64,000 nt of DNA, taken from Hymenopellis radicata. Lineage: Eukaryota; Basidiomycota; Agaricomycetes; Agaricales; Physalacriaceae. Shown here piece by piece: positions 20,648-32,549 of this stretch. The DNA is taken from the NCBI GenBank assembly GCA_015501595.1, contig JADNRX010000034.1, positions 1 to 64,000 on the forward strand. Direction: 5' to 3'. The translations under genes were made by a program, and so were the position numbers. A model generated the notes under the pieces. The model saw only the letters and a list, made by a program, of their open reading frames with translations. It did no database searches and had not been told where the DNA came from. Every line of letters starts with the position of its first letter. The stretch's first letter is position 1.

Positions 20648-21502
20648 TCATTCTTCTACGAAGAAATTATTATTAGCGGGAAAGTTCAGAACAGAGGCAC
20701 TCACCATGCGCGTCAAAGACGTCGCCTATCCGCAAAAAGTCCATAATGGGCATAGGATCGGGATGGAGATACTCTTTCCATATCTGGCGCACCTTCCAGC
20801 GACCATTCGCGTCGCGGATCCACACCGACAGATTCCAAAGCGACATATTCACGAGTCCCTTGTCCACCAGATCGCGCGCGGCATACACCGGCTCTACATC
20901 GACCTTCCACCAGCGCACGGACGTCTCGTACCCCGCCTTCTGGGACAACAACACGGGACACGTCGCCTCTGCGAGCCCCCGCGCGTACTCCTGCCTCGTC
21001 AGCGCGCGGCCGTCGACCTGGCGGTCGTCCTGGGTGCACTTTCGGAAGACGATCTCGACGTCGTGAAAGCCCGTCATGAAGCGGCGCCAGACTTCGCCCT
21101 TGACGAAGCGGCGGAGGTACGGGAGGACGCACATGTAGATGAAGAGATCGAGTGCTTCGTGGAATAGAGACCAGAACCATGTTCGGGGTGGGATGCGGCG
21201 GGGGACGAACTCGCCCCAGAGGATGAAGAGCGGCATGAAGTGGGTGGAGGAGGAGCAGAGGCGCCAGAGGACGAACAGCGCGAGGAGGCCTTTGAGGATG
21301 AGGTGGTAGATGAACACGGCTCTGCAGGGAATCAGAAGGGTCCAAGGAGGGGTGGCCGGGGCACAGCACACATTTTGTTTTCCACGGGCGTCCTGTCGAG
21401 ATGCGTGATGAACCGGACAGTGGGGTCGCCTTTGGCATAATGAGAGAGCAGAACGGCCGTGGGCGATGTGAACGCTATAGGCCGCCACTTGACGCCTGAC
21501 AT
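20648..21502 (-). CDS. conserved hypothetical membrane-associated protein
   Basis: Three exons: 21372-21502, 20705-21321 and 20648-20655, with introns 21322-21371 (50 nt) and 20656-20704 (49 nt). They give 251 aa starting MSGVKWRPIAF. After the first exon comes a hydrophobic stretch (AVFIYHLILKGLLALFVLW) and a second (LFIYMCVLPYLRRFV), suggesting two membrane segments. The C-terminal part has many aromatic residues (TSVRWWKVDVEP, WIRDANGRWKVRQIW). I do not recognise the family. It lies divergently from uL24m, with about 130 bp between the two starts, so the two may share a bidirectional promoter. Confidence 0.75.
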
Positions 21503-21630
21503 GAGGGATCGGATGAGGAGTTGACTTGCAATAATTTCAATTCAAAGGAAAGGAAACTGCCGACGGCAGCTCCGGGCCGAGAACGCACCAACACAACACG
21601 CTTTTCTCCTTCGACCGCCATCCCCCCAAA

Positions 21631-22956
21631 ATGCCGCGACTCTTCAACGGGAACAGCCTACGGCTGCCCAAGATCGCTGGCAACCTCAAGCTCACTGCGG
21701 GGCAGATCAGCGGGCTCGTGTCAAAGTCGCCATGGACGAAAAATTTCCGCCACATGCTTCCGGTGGACATCAAGCATCTGCGGCTGACGGCGAAGATGAG
21801 CGACATCACGACGCCAAAGGTGGTCTTGACAAGGGACCGCGTCAAGTATTGGAATATTGTGCCCGGGGACCAGATTCGCGTGCGGGGAGACAGGAATAAT
21901 ACGCTGCATACCGTGGAGGCTATAAATCGGTGGACGAACAGGGTCCATCTCACACCGACGGAGGGCTCTGCGCAGGTACGCTTTCTCTATGGGGGGCGGG
22001 TGTCTGCTCGTTGCTCATCATCATGGGCTTGAAAGGACGCCCAAGAGGGCAGAAACAGAGGCCCACATGTGCATTATTCGAAATGCCAGCTTTATATTGG
22101 CGACTTTGCGTTCCCGCCGATCAATGCGTCTGAGGAGCCTGTGACGCGTCGGTGTGTCATTTCCTCGCTCTCTCTCTCCTCGACGTTCACGCTAAAGCTG
22201 GGTTCAGTGTCTTTGCCCGTCGTCTTGGTACATCCCATCCAAGGTGGGATCCCAGAGTCAGACACTTTGTGTGGAAGCGTGCCGCGGTTGCCGTAGAACC
22301 TGCTTTGCCGCGATTCAGAAAACGGAGAATCGACATACCGTGGCCTATAGTCCCAAAACCTCCTGTTATACCTGGTCAGTGTTCTTCACCGTACCAAGAG
22401 CTGCTTGAACTCATTGGTCAATTCTTCAGCTGAACCTTGGGATACATCAAGGGAAGAGGTTGGCCGTGTCACCTGGCGTCCGCCGCCGTTTGCCAAAGAC
22501 CGTACAGGTGCCATTCCGAAGGTGATACCCGAGAAGACGTTCCTGTCCATCATGTTGAGTGGAGGAACGTTGGACGTGCAGCACCCTATTGAGATCTACT
22601 TGGCGAAAGAGCTCTCTAACCCACACGGGTTCGCGAAGCGTCACGAGCGCTGGCTGACGTACCAGGAGTACAAGAAGACGCTGTTGGCCGAGTACATTGA
22701 GCGCGAAACTAAGCATCTCGATGGCAGGACGACGGCTGCTGCACGCGCGGATGCGGTGTTTATGTGCAGGGAGCGTTTGGAGCAGGAGCGCAAGGACAAG
22801 GTTGGGCTGAAGCAGACGTACCACAAGCTCAAGTTGGAGAGGAAGACGCGGAGGAAGAACCGCAAGCAGGAAAAGATACGCGCGCGGCTTTCCAATATGG
22901 TTCTGCCCGAGGCGCCGAACCAAGTGCTCCCGCGTTTGGAGGAGGTTACATTATAG
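21631..22956 (+). CDS. MRPL40: mitochondrial large-subunit ribosomal protein uL24m
   Basis: Four exons (21631-21975, 22048-22151, 22208-22374, 22430-22956) give 380 aa. The KOW-type segment VPGDQIRVRGDRNNTLHTVE lies at about residues 75-95. It is followed by VHYSKCQLYIGDF, typical of fungal mitochondrial uL24, then VFARRLGTSHPRWDP and a Lys/Arg-rich coiled C-terminus (QEYKKTLLAEY...KTRRKNRKQEK). It binds 23S-type rRNA as an early assembly protein of the mitoribosome large subunit. The second exon start is chosen at 22048 because it is the only AG that keeps frame and retains YSKC. Confidence 0.85.
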
Positions 22957-23088
22957 TATTCAATATATAGTATATCCGTCTAATGCAACCCTACTGCTGG
23001 AAGACCTAGATATACTTAAATCCTTCAGGCTTCGAGGCGGAAAGAGACCGAATTAGGAAGTAGCCTATCTCTCACTACCACTATCATC

Positions 23089-24728
23089 ATGTCGCGCGTG
23101 CGCTCTCGGAGTCCAGAGGCTCTCTACCATGCCATTCCACAGGCCCCAGTGGCGGCGAAACCCCATAATCCGCTCCGATTCCGACATTGAGCTCGACGAC
23201 GACGCCGACCCGGAGAGCGCACACGAGTCAACCCACCTGCATCTGCATGTCGTCGATGCCCGGATCCGCTGGATTCACTTTGTCCTGGGCAACGCTGTCC
23301 TTTTGCCTTGGAACGGTGCGTCTGATATCGCTGTGCGAGCGTGGTATTGAGCCGAGACCCGCAGTGATGATCACCGCGACGCCGTACTTTCTCGCGCGGC
23401 TGTCGACGTCCAATCTGAAGCTGACGTTCAGCTCGTATCTGTCGACGTCGTTCACCGCTGCGAATGTGCTCTTTCTGGCGCATGCGACTGCCACGTCGAA
23501 GCAGGTAACATCCACCACGTCTGTTAGTTAATCGGCTGGGGCTGATTTAGGACTTAGAACGCCCCGTCGCGTCAGATCATATCGTCTCTGATCCTGCTCT
23601 CGGGGCTCACGTTCCTTCTCACTATAAGCACCTTCGTCCACACCGGCGCCGCAGTGTTCTTCGCTTTTGTTCTGCTCAATGGCGTCGCACAAGCCGCGCT
23701 GGGCTCGTACCTGCAGACATCCTGCATCGCCATCGCCTCGCTCTTCGGCCCCACCGCCGTGCAGCCCATGATGTCCGGCCAGGCGGCCGTCGCGGTCGCG
23801 GTCAGCGGCGTCCAGGTCCTCAGCGCCATCGCGTCGACGTGGAACGAGCAGGTAGACGTACATGGCGTCCCGACGGGCGGGCACGGCGAGGCCGCGGAGC
23901 GATCCGCGTTTGTGTTCTTTTTGCTGTCCACGCTGTTCTTGCTGGTGTCCGCGGGGTGCATGGCGTGGCTGGTGTCCATGCCGGCGTACAAGGCTGTGGC
24001 TGGGACGCTGGAGAAGCCCGTCAAGTTCGAGGCGCCGGGCGGGGACAGTGGAGAGACGAGGGGGCTGGTGTCGCGCGGTCATCACGAGCCGGGCAGCAGT
24101 AAACTGCACATCTTCAAGACGAATATTGTGTATCACATCGCAGTCGCGTATGTCTTTGTCGTGACCCTCGTACGTGTCTTCCTCGTGTCTACAATTCTAC
24201 TCTAACGTCTCGTCATGAAAGGCTGTTTTCCCTCCGATAACCACGTCCATTGCACCTACAAACCCCAACATACACCCCCTCCTGTTCAGCTCTGTCCACT
24301 TCTTCGTATTCGGCCTTGGGGATCTATTCGGACGCTATCTCTGCTCCATACCCAGACTCTTGACATGGTCCGCAAGACGGCTGCTCACGTTGTCCCTCGC
24401 ACGGACACTCTTCATACCGCTCTTTCTGCTTTGCAACGTCCAGCGACCGACAACGTCCGACACGCCGTATACACCCTGGATCAACTCGGACTTTATGTTC
24501 ATGCTCATTCTGTTTGCATTCGCCATGTCGAATGGCTACGTCTCGAGCATGTGCATGATGTCCGCGCCGTCTATCGACCACAATGCCAGACTCAAGGGCA
24601 AGCGCGAGGATATTGACATTGCTGCGACGGTTGCTAGTTTCTGCCTTGTATGCGGGCTCGCTATGGGTAGTGTGGCGAGCTTTGCTGTAAGAGGCGCGGT
24701 TTGCGACTGCAACCCGTTCACATCGTAG
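23089..24728 (+). CDS. equilibrative nucleoside transporter (ENT/SLC29 family)
   Basis: Exons up to 23315, then 23365-23504, 23558-24169 and 24222-24728. After an acidic N-terminus the protein reads DARIRWIHFVLGNAVLLPWN, the start of TM1 in ENTs, then MITATPYFLARL. It continues through multiple hydrophobic segments and ends in a short tail (GAVCDCNPFTS). There are roughly 10-11 membrane segments, about 481 aa. ENTs move nucleosides or bases by facilitated diffusion at the plasma or vacuolar membrane. The start is uncertain: ATG 23089 with a short 43-nt intron (23149-23191) gives MSRVRSRSPEALYHAIP, while ATG 23129 gives an unspliced alternative in the same downstream frame. Both keep the ORF intact. 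Confidence 0.88.
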
Positions 24729-24836
24729 TGGCCTATATTTATATGGATTTAGAGGGATGTATGAATGGAATAGTTACACGACGTATAGCATACCCAAACC
24801 TCAATAATACAAGAGCATTCATCGGGAGCTGCGCAG

Positions 24837-25010
24837 GAGGTAGACTCGAACGAGTCCCGCTGACCTCGCGATGCAGGCACGGGGATTTCCTCTTTCGGTC
24901 ACAATCCTCCTCATAGTCCATTATTTCGACCTCGTAGAATACGTGTTCACCAACTGTATTTCAGAGGTATGCGAAATACAAGGTGCTCACCGTTGTCCGA
25001 TTTGCAAATT
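24837..25010. repeat. left arm of a 170-bp inverted repeat
   Basis: The plus strand here matches the minus strand of 25826-25998: shared GGTAGACTCGAAC, GCTGACCTCGCG, TCCTCCTCATAGT and CATTATTTCGACCTCGTAG, then the segment through GAAATACAAGGTGCTCAC. Both arms would encode HYFDLVEY-FTNCISEVCEIQ if translated. This may be the terminal part of a diverged element or a duplicated gene fragment. Confidence 0.65.
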
Positions 25011-25825
25011 TCAATTCCTGTCTCCTAAAGTGTTTGTATTACTACTCGCAATCTGCTCCTATGACTGCTTGATGCCTTTCATACTGCTCGACGAACTGGA
25101 CCCCGAGAAATTCCAGGAATGCTCTGCGAGGTCTTCGGAATCCCTGCCTTGCGCTCTCATCAGATTCGTTCTAGTCAAGCCACCATGACTTGCTACCACC
25201 GGGTGCCGAGAAAACATACCCATCCCAAGTGTTATGAGGATTTTGGAAACGAGTGGGACTGGTTGGCCTTGAGATGGCTGATTCACTGACATTCGGGCAT
25301 CATATCACCATCACGTCTGGTGGTGGTGATGGTGACAGTGCGAACGGCGAGACATCAGGAGTAGGGATGCCTGAATCTAAACCGAAGGGCGACACTGTCC
25401 ACAACCGTGCTGGAGCATGCGAGGTGGGGAGCGGTGCAAGTCGTGGCATCAAAACGCGCCGGGAAGGGATTGGGACTTGGGGCTCGAAGATGCAGTTGCG
25501 TCGAAACCGGACGCGTCGAGGTGGGATTGCAGGGGAGAGAAGCCGCCAGGACTAAGTATGATGATTGTCCACTTGGGCTGGAGCCGGGCTGGTGTACCGG
25601 GCCTAGAGCCAAAGGTGTACTCAGGTGGCGGCCGGTACACGTTTCCTCACGTTCTCTTGCGCGGTGGAGGAGCGGAGGCGACAGGACTGGAGCCCGGGTA
25701 ACTTTCTTCATCGCTTTCTGGCTTGATTCGCTTGAACATGTTTCGCCGGTGTGCTCTCAGGACTCAGGAGTTGGGCAAGAATTCAGAAGTCGGATTGAAC
25801 AAGCTATGATTAAGATATCAAAAAT
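25011..25825. other. spacer of the inverted repeat, no supported gene
   Basis: It contains a short palindromic ATCACCATCACGTCTGGTGG block near 25306. No recognisable protein. Confidence 0.4.
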
Positions 25826-25998
25826 CGGACAACAGTGAGCACCTTGTATTTCGCATACCTCTGAAATACAGTTGGTGAACGCGTATTCTACGAGGTCGAA
25901 ATAATGCACTATGAGGAGGACGGTCGCGATTGTGCTAAGCCACCTCCAGTCCCAGCAATTTTCGAGTTCCGCGAGGTCAGCAGGAGGTTCGAGTCTAC
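25826..25998. repeat. right arm of a 170-bp inverted repeat
   Basis: Reverse complement of 24837-25010 with scattered mismatches and a roughly 25-nt difference near the outer end. The arms are separated by about 815 bp. Confidence 0.65.
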
Positions 25999-26116
25999 GC
26001 AGGAAGTGGATCATTGAGAGTAGTGATTATTGCACAACAAACAAGGTATGCTGTCCAACGAAATAGAGTGTATTAGCGTGACGAATATGTATAATCTAAG
26101 AAGAGGACAAGGATGT

Positions 26117-26615
26117 CTATTGGCACTGTAGGAGGATAGGTCAACATACTAGTAAAGAGAAACGAGAGGAAGAAGCGGCTCACAGCATCCTTAAGATAAG
26201 TAACGAGGTCATTCCGGTCCTTGTCCTTCTTCAATCCCGCGAACGCCATCTTTGTTCCGGGGATGTACTAGGCGACGTGGCATCATCAACTACGAGCATA
26301 CGAACCGTAGCGGAGGGCAAACCTTTTTGGGATTCTCCAAGTACTCAAAGAGCGTCTGCTCGCTCCAGGTCACGCCCTTGCTCACGTTGGCGGCGGTGTA
26401 CGAGTAGCCGTCCGCCTGGCCGGACTTGCGCCCGAAGATGCCGTGCAGGTTCGGCCCGACCTTGTGCGCCTCGCCCGCGCCCGTCGTGTGGCACTGCGCG
26501 CAGCGCGTCTTGAAGAGCCCGGCGCCTTTGGCGGCGTCTCCTGCAGAAATAACGAAGGTTAGGGTTGGGTGGGGTAGGTGGGATGGAGAGAGAACGAACC
26601 AGCAGAGTAAGGCAT
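26117..26615 (-). CDS. CYC1: cytochrome c
   Basis: Four exons on the minus strand (26600-26615, 26323-26540, 26184-26267, 26117-26125) give 108 aa, the usual fungal length. It starts [11 protein letters not shown]. The heme motif CAQCH follows about ten residues later, then [15 protein letters not shown] and [14 protein letters not shown] with the Met axial ligand. It carries electrons between complex III and complex IV in the mitochondrial intermembrane space. The last exon is tiny (TGC-CAA-TAG, after LKDA); without it the frame would run on. The main exon is much richer in G/C at third positions than the neighbours, as is common for highly expressed genes. Confidence 0.93.
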
Positions 26616-27048
26616 CGTGAAAGGGTAGGCGAGAGAGAGGTGAGAGTCTAGGGAGGGAGGGAGCTGGAGGTGATGGAGACAAATTGAGAGATGACTGGAA
26701 GAATGACGCGCCAAGTGTGGTCAAGCATCATGTGATCATCCGTTCCTGCCCGTTTGGCCAATGGCAGCTCTGAGCTGACGGATTGGTGCGGACCGGGTTG
26801 AGTGCCGGTGGTCCCCGAGGGCTTGAAGTTCAAAGAACTTTAAGAAGGACATGAGAGGAGTCGAAGACCAAGTTCAATGAAAGAAATCAGAACTCCAAAG
26901 TCGATGAACGAGGCGTCTTTATTAATACAAACCAATAATATTACCAAGAGCTAGCTGTATGTAAGGCTACACGCGTACAATTACACTGACCAACAACCGC
27001 GAACATAACACTGAGGTAAAGGAAGCAACAAACAAAAGGTAATAGATG

Positions 27049-28042
27049 TCAAAGAATATGATTGACAGTGAGCTGGGGCTCCCAGACGCCAAACTCGAGC
27101 TCGTCAAGACACTTGAGCTCCATACGGTCCCACGAAACGGGGATCCTGTTATTCTATCATCATATCGGATTAGAGAAAAAAAAAGGAAGCAATCAGCCAA
27201 TTTACATACCTGGAAATAGTGCACACACGACCGCGCAACCCGCCTCGCCAGCGTCTCCAAGTCCAGCCGCCCGTTATCATACGAGTCCAGCGGGAGCTGA
27301 TACGTGCACTCTTGATGCCCCGGCCACTATATCAAAACATCTTCAGCACCTGAAGTAACATCGCGGCTCTGACTGGCACTCACCCGCACTTTCAGATACA
27401 CATTATCGTATCGGTTCGGATGCATATCGCTCAGATAGTACGATTCGCTATTCGACAGCCGTATCCCGCGCATCTGCGCCTCGGCGAGGTTGATCCCGCC
27501 GAGCAGGCTCCCCTTGCGCTTGAACTTGATGCGGATGCTGTTCCGCCCAAAGAGACCGTCGAGCATGCCAATCCCATTGGGCCGCGGCGCAGCGAACGAC
27601 ACGGTCGAGTGACGGCGCCGCCGCGGCATGGCGTTGAGCATCACCGGATGGGTCATCGTAGGGTATACCGGATGTGCGGCCTGCGCGTAGTATGGCGTTC
27701 CGAGCGCGTGGTCATCGTATGCTAGGTGGGTGGTTAGAACGCCTCTTAACGGAGGGGAGGTCTCGAAGACGCTTACATTGGCCGGACATCTGACGCGTCA
27801 GCGGATAGCTATGAGGAGTCCCGTATGCTTGCATGTCGTAACCGGGTTGAGCGTACTGAGGGTAAAATGAGAAAGGGTTTAAAAGAACAAGGGATGAAAG
27901 ACCAAAGACAGACCATTGTTGCGCGCTGTTCAGGGAAGTAAGGGGTACCATAGTTGATGGATTGCATCGATGGTCTCCGGGACATACGAGACATCGTCCT
28001 TGAGATTCCCGCGTCGTAGGGTGTATAAGCCATAGCAGTCAT
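27049..28042 (-). CDS. basidiomycete-specific conserved protein (DUF6741-like)
   Basis: Five exons on the minus strand. The N-terminus MTAMAYTPYDAGISRTMSRM is Tyr/Arg/Ser-rich and disordered. The conserved part begins at IRIKFKRKGSLLGGINLAEA and includes RLSNSESYYLSDMHPN and YLKVR. After an intron (27352-27383 side) it continues WPGHQECTYQLPLDSYDNGR and LETLARRVARSCVHYFQ, then NNRIPVSWDRMELKCLDELE, ending at the TGA at 27049. I recall this layout from Agaricomycete DUF6741 proteins, but the name is from memory. Function is unknown. Confidence 0.75.
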
Positions 28043-28979
28043 CGTTGAAGGAGACCCAAGTTGTGTAAAGAGAGACTCGAAGTTACCGTGGGCTTATATA
28101 TAACGCCCCCTCCAGCCAATGCAGCAGCATCGTGGCCTAACGGATCTGCCTCGAGGACCGATCAACAATGAGCTCTCACGAAACAATGTCACTGCTTTCC
28201 GACATGTGTGTAAAAATGATTCCAAGGGCCGGAACGGGCAAGGAACAAGAGACAGGCGTAACGGTGAGCAAGCCCATTCGGCAGGCAGCAGGACAGATCC
28301 ATGAATGGGGGGCTGAATGAGATGCTAACGGCAGCTTTTAATCTCCCGGACAATGGAAGGTGATTTTGCCCGTTTTCGCCTGCTTTTCGAGGATCTCATT
28401 GTAGTATTGCACTTGACGAATCGTGGAACAGTGGTGGGATCCGGTGGTGGGATCCGAGATTCAAAGGCAGACTCGGATGTACAAGGAGTTTCAGCGTTTG
28501 CCCGACTGCGAGGCAGCCATGAGGAGCTGGGGAAGATACGGTACACTGAAACTTGCGCACCTGGATGCTTTCTCGAAGAGTAGAGACGTCCGGTGTGCAG
28601 GTATATGTCCAAATGCGAGAATTTGCTGAGAGTTCCGTGGGACGCGAGAAAGGGATTCCGAGTCGAGCGAATCATGCACCAGAGAGGCCCTAGAAGCAGC
28701 TCATTATATGTTCATGAAACGCGGCGTAGAAGATGCAGATGGCAGTAAGCAGAAGACCGTAGAACGGAAAGTAAACTATCTCCGGACCTTTCGGGCCGGC
28801 AAGCCGCTTCCCATGACTCTCTCGGGATCTCTTCTCTCTTCTCTCTGAGATTATTATCTACATCCAAATTACGACTGACTTCCTGGAACTCTGCTTACAC
28901 TCTGACCAGCTTGACAAGTTTTAATCTCCGTCGAATGCAATAGAATCTATCCGTAAACTTGGATCACGTCTTTCCTTCG
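28043..28979. other. no supported gene
   Basis: A plus-strand frame at 28423-28629 has protein-like composition but no recognised family or clear start. The end of the stretch grades into the duplicated segment. Confidence 0.4.
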
Positions 28980-31448
28980 ACTTGTCACGCCCAGGAAATC
29001 CTAACGATGCTCTGGTGGGGCTCCAAAACGTCGAGGACAAAGACTAGAGCTATAAACTTTCTTGAGCCATCCTGCTCGCCATGCACTCTACGCGATTACG
29101 ATCGGCCGTTCATTGTGTGCGGTAGAAGGACTACTCTCAGCTTGACTTTCTCAATTGAAACTAGGCGTGCGCGCATTGGCATGTAACAATACTACGTGAA
29201 TCACGAGTCAGTAGTTGTACGTGTAGGCCGCGGTGGGGCCTTTGTTCGACCTTGTACCAGTGACCAAGTAACTCCTAGCAGCCCAGCGAGGCGGTCGTCA
29301 TTACAGCTTCCGAATGATTGCGGGCGGGCTACCAAGGCTGACCGCTTCGAGATCCTACCGTGCGTCTCCAACTTCGTATCACTCTATTGTCTTGGCCTAA
29401 TGTTTCATAATCTAGACACGCGTCGGTGCAGCAAAGGGGCACCTGAACAAATCATCGGCAATGACTTACTTCAAAGGCACGCCGGCTGATACTACTGCGA
29501 ACAACAACGAAGGAAGACATGAAGTACTAGTGGCATACGAGATATCTGGTGAGCCCAACACTACTCGCTTCGATCGTCTACGAAGACATCTCATTTCATG
29601 CGTCATAGGGGTCCTGCTAGAGACTGTCTGCGAAAACGAAGACAGTTCAGCCCAAAATCTTCCTATGACGCCAAAGGCTGTCCAGTCCTCCTCTATAAAG
29701 GCCATTTTTCAGAACTGATACAATAACATTCGAGTTCCTACACCAAGCCTTCCTGCCTATCATCTACATCCACACACATCATCTCACTATGTTCGCATCA
29801 TCTCTTAACTTCAACTTCAACATCACACACCTCCACATCCGCAGTCCCAAGTCGCGCCCTAACGAAAGCACGCGTGCGGCTGGCGAGAGACGGCCAATTC
29901 AGAAGAGGAAATCCTCGCTGAACTTGCGTGCGCAGTATCACAACATGGACTCTAACAAGAGCACGCGTGTGGCCAACGAGAGACGGCCAATTCAGAAGAG
30001 GAAATCCTCGCTGAACTTGCGTGCGCAGTATCACAACATCGAGTCTGCTAGAGATGTTGCCCGCACCGAACCTGAGGTGACAATACACGACGCATATGTA
30101 GTCGTTTTATGATCTGACATTGATTGTGGGTCAGTGCCTTCATTGTCAAAATCCCCACGTTGTACTGATGAATGTTCCGGCGCAGATTTGAAGGTTGTTA
30201 TCCCTCGGCAGGGTCCTCTGCTTAGAGAAGCGTACAACGAGGAAGAGAGAAGGTATCCATCTTGCTTTCGTTGCGAAAATATACCCACCAGACATGTTTT
30301 CAATCTGGAGACTATGATACACTTGCATAAAGAAAAATAAAGATCTACTACAAAAGTTAAAGTATGCTTGAACTCAGAGCAAGCTTTTAAGTCTGCTTAC
30401 CTCCAAAGACCGGCTGACAGTGGATGGTCGAATTCACGTAAGTACTTCATGGAGGCTCTTGTTGGGTTTCCAACGACCGCTTTGTAAGTTTCCCCACATT
30501 GCACAACTTCTTAGACGAAACCTACGTGTGCTCTGTCATGTGTAGACGCGTATGCACCTTGAGGACGCATTCAGGTCCTTAGAAAGCGAAGACAAGGTGT
30601 GGGACGTGGTCAAAGTGCCGGTCGTGCAGTTCGGCCATTTCCGACAACTTAGACCTTTACCACCATGAACATCTAGACGCCTTGAACAGATGCTCTCTCT
30701 TCCGCTCGAGTTAATAATCGTCATCATCGAGGAACTCTGGCAAATTGACAGCAGACAGTATCGCCAATGTGCTTCGTCTGGCCTCAACGCGCTTTATCCA
30801 GCAGACCGTATTCAAGATGTGGCAGACGACGACCAAGGCCCCGGCGCGCACCTGAGCGACCTGCTTGCCAAACCTCGCATATTACGCGGCTTGTTCATCA
30901 TTTGACGATCCAGGGCTCTGCCTGTTCCGCCAGCCCATTTCTTTTCAAGCCTTCCCAATCTTACATCGCTTTCCCTCTTTTTCTTGTCCTTCACTACCGT
31001 CGAAGATCTGCCTTCCCTCCTCTCGGCGCTGTCTCGCTGTCCTATATCATCTCTCAAATTATTTCTTGAATGCGAATTTCGGCTTGCGGAGATGAATGCC
31101 CTATTCCACCACCTTCTCCCCCGCCTTAGATGGCTACAACTGGAAGCGATCGCCATTGATGAACTACACCCCTCCGCTGTTGAGTTGACCAATTTTGATC
31201 TCGTCGTGGTCGACTTTGACGACGGAGCCGCGCTGCAGGTCGACATTGGCGATGACTTGTCGTATATCTATGCCGATGAGCTCTGCTTGTATTCCCACAC
31301 AGGATGTATGACCATGCTCATTCTCCCCGCTTGCCTCTGTCCGCAAACTTGTCATCAAATCCCACGCCTGGGCGCCTACTTACATTTGTAGGCAGAATCA
31401 ATTGGCCGGTACGTCCGAATTTTCTCTCGAATACCTCGAAATCCGAGT
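28980..31448 (+). repeat. duplicated segment, copy 1 (upstream region, small gene, F-box fragment)
   Basis: Shared blocks in order: GATGCTCTGGTGGGGCTCC (about 29007), TTTCTCAATTGAAACTAGGCG (about 29147), GTAGGCCGCGGTGGGGCC, a TATA-like CTATAAAG about 95 bp before the small gene, the gene itself, a downstream block with AGAGAAGCGTACAACGAGGA, and an F-box-like fragment. The same order recurs from 50930 (copy 4); copy 2 (32700-33960) and copy 3 (47570-50930) are partial or interrupted. Confidence 0.75.
29789..30112 (+). CDS. small basic repeat protein, copy 1
   Basis: 107 aa. After an N-terminal MFASSLNFNFNITHLHIRS comes a roughly 30-residue unit repeated twice in tandem (core ERRPIQKRKSSLNLRAQYHN at about residues 33-52 and 65-84), then an acidic tail ending DAYVVVL. 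Basic clusters RRPIQKRK could be nuclear-localisation or phosphorylation sites (RKSS), which is inference. TATA-like CTATAAAG lies about 95 nt upstream. Three relatives lie in this window (33347, 47794, 51722). A possible second exon downstream (30180-30340) is conserved between copies, but the splice phase does not settle its frame. No known family. Confidence 0.5.
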   Translation: MFASSLNFNFNITHLHIRSPKSRPNESTRAAGERRPIQKRKSSLNLRAQYHNMDSNKSTRVANERRPIQKRKSSLNLRAQYHNIESARDVARTEPEVTIHDAYVVVL

Positions 31449-32549
31449 TAGAGACCTCAACGAGTTCGCGGGTCACGCGGATACTCGGGTACTCGATCCG
31501 GCCGGGGGTCTCGGCTACTCGACTCGTTTGATCCGCGGATCAATAACGAGTCGGATCACATAAGGATCGCGAGTACGGCCTTGGAGGCACGAGTACTCGT
31601 CGCGAGTACTCGGTCTGACTCGCAATAATGTAGATATATATTTTAACTAAATTTACCAATTTTTTACAAGTTGAACGGTGCCTTGCGTTGCCCAAACGAG
31701 ACGTTCGGATGAATTTCTTAGATATTCTCACGGTTCGGCCAACGCCGAGAGGCCGCGTCAGCGCACGATCGGGTCGTTTCTCTCGCTGCTCACCACCACC
31801 ACCACCACCCAGAGCGCGACGATTGTCGCCTCTGCCGCCCTGACGATTGTCAGACGGCCTGTGGGGTGTCTTTTGGCTCTGGCTTTGGGCCAGGTCTGCT
31901 GCTGTCTTCGCGACAGCAGCAGATGACGACCTCCGAGGACGCGAGGCCCGTCAACGACGACTGCGACTGCCTGGGGAGTGACGATTGTCACCCCCGCTGC
32001 GCTGACAACTGTCAGGCAGCCTCCGGGGTGCGCATCTGGGTCTCGGCTTTGTGCCGGGCCCGCTGCTGCTGTCTTTGCGACAGCAGCAGACGACGACTCT
32101 GAGGACGCGACGACCGGCAACGATGACGAGACGAGGATGCGGGATGACGACGGCAGTGGCGGCGGTGGCTGTATGCCTAGGCGTGCGTCGAGAACGACGT
32201 GAAGGTGAGTTTTTTATTCTTCTGTACCCACTACCATGTCTCGGTTGGGCTCCTCTCCTCCACCACCACCACCACCCCACCCTCAGTCCGGCATCATGCA
32301 CGGCTGAGTGTCCCCGTGCCATTGCCCGGGGATGCTCATCGCGCATGAATGGATTTGGGGGGGTCTTGATCCGCGAGTTTACTCGAAACTCGCGTTGACT
32401 CGACTTGTTTGACTCGCGAGTCAACGCGGGTCGAGTAAAATACGGATCGCGAGTAGGCTCTTGCAGCCTCGAGTACTCGCCACTCGGATCGCGAGTCAGA
32501 CCCGGGTCTGACTCGTTGAGGTCTCTAATCCGAGTAGAATCGCTCAACG
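30690..32549 (+). pseudogene. F-box-like gene, interrupted by hAT-like element 4
   Basis: It begins MLSLPLELIIVIIEELWQ, an F-box-type start common in expanded Agaricomycete families. It continues in other frames with LASTRFIQQTVFK-like text, ALSRCPISSLKLFLECEF, LLPRLRWLQLEAIAIDEL, and LASVRKLVIKSHAWAPTYIC. A frame change between ELWQ and the next block (near 30742) is also present in the copy at 50641. Element 4 (31449-32527) sits in the exon: removing it and one ATCCGAGT copy gives CTC-GAA-ATC-CGA-GTA-GAA-TCG-CTC-AAC, open, followed by a donor GTGCGT at 32550. Confidence 0.6.
31449..32527. mobile_element. hAT-like non-autonomous element 4 (CGAGTC-word ends)
   Basis: The element is 1079 bp, starting TAGAGACCTCAACGAGT and ending ACTCGTTGAGGTCTCTA. 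Its perfect 8-bp duplication is ATCCGAGT (31441-31448, 32528-32535). Its termini are the same as element 1, and its arrays use GACTCG/CGGATC words. The core shares with element 1, in the opposite orientation, the AT block (ATATATATTTTAACTAAATT), (ACC)n, GACGATTGTCGC and CTGACGATTGTCAG palindromes, and the TCCCCGTGCCATTGCCCGGG palindrome near 32311. Confidence 0.88.

Noticed and set aside
20713..21438. 241-aa minus-strand frame overlapping the hypothetical membrane gene
   Set aside because: It is an Arg/Pro-rich shadow frame; the overlapping model has hydrophobic segments, canonical introns and a plausible start.
23528..24136. 202-aa minus-strand frame over the transporter
   Set aside because: It is antisense to the well-supported ENT exon and Arg/His-rich, a composition shadow.
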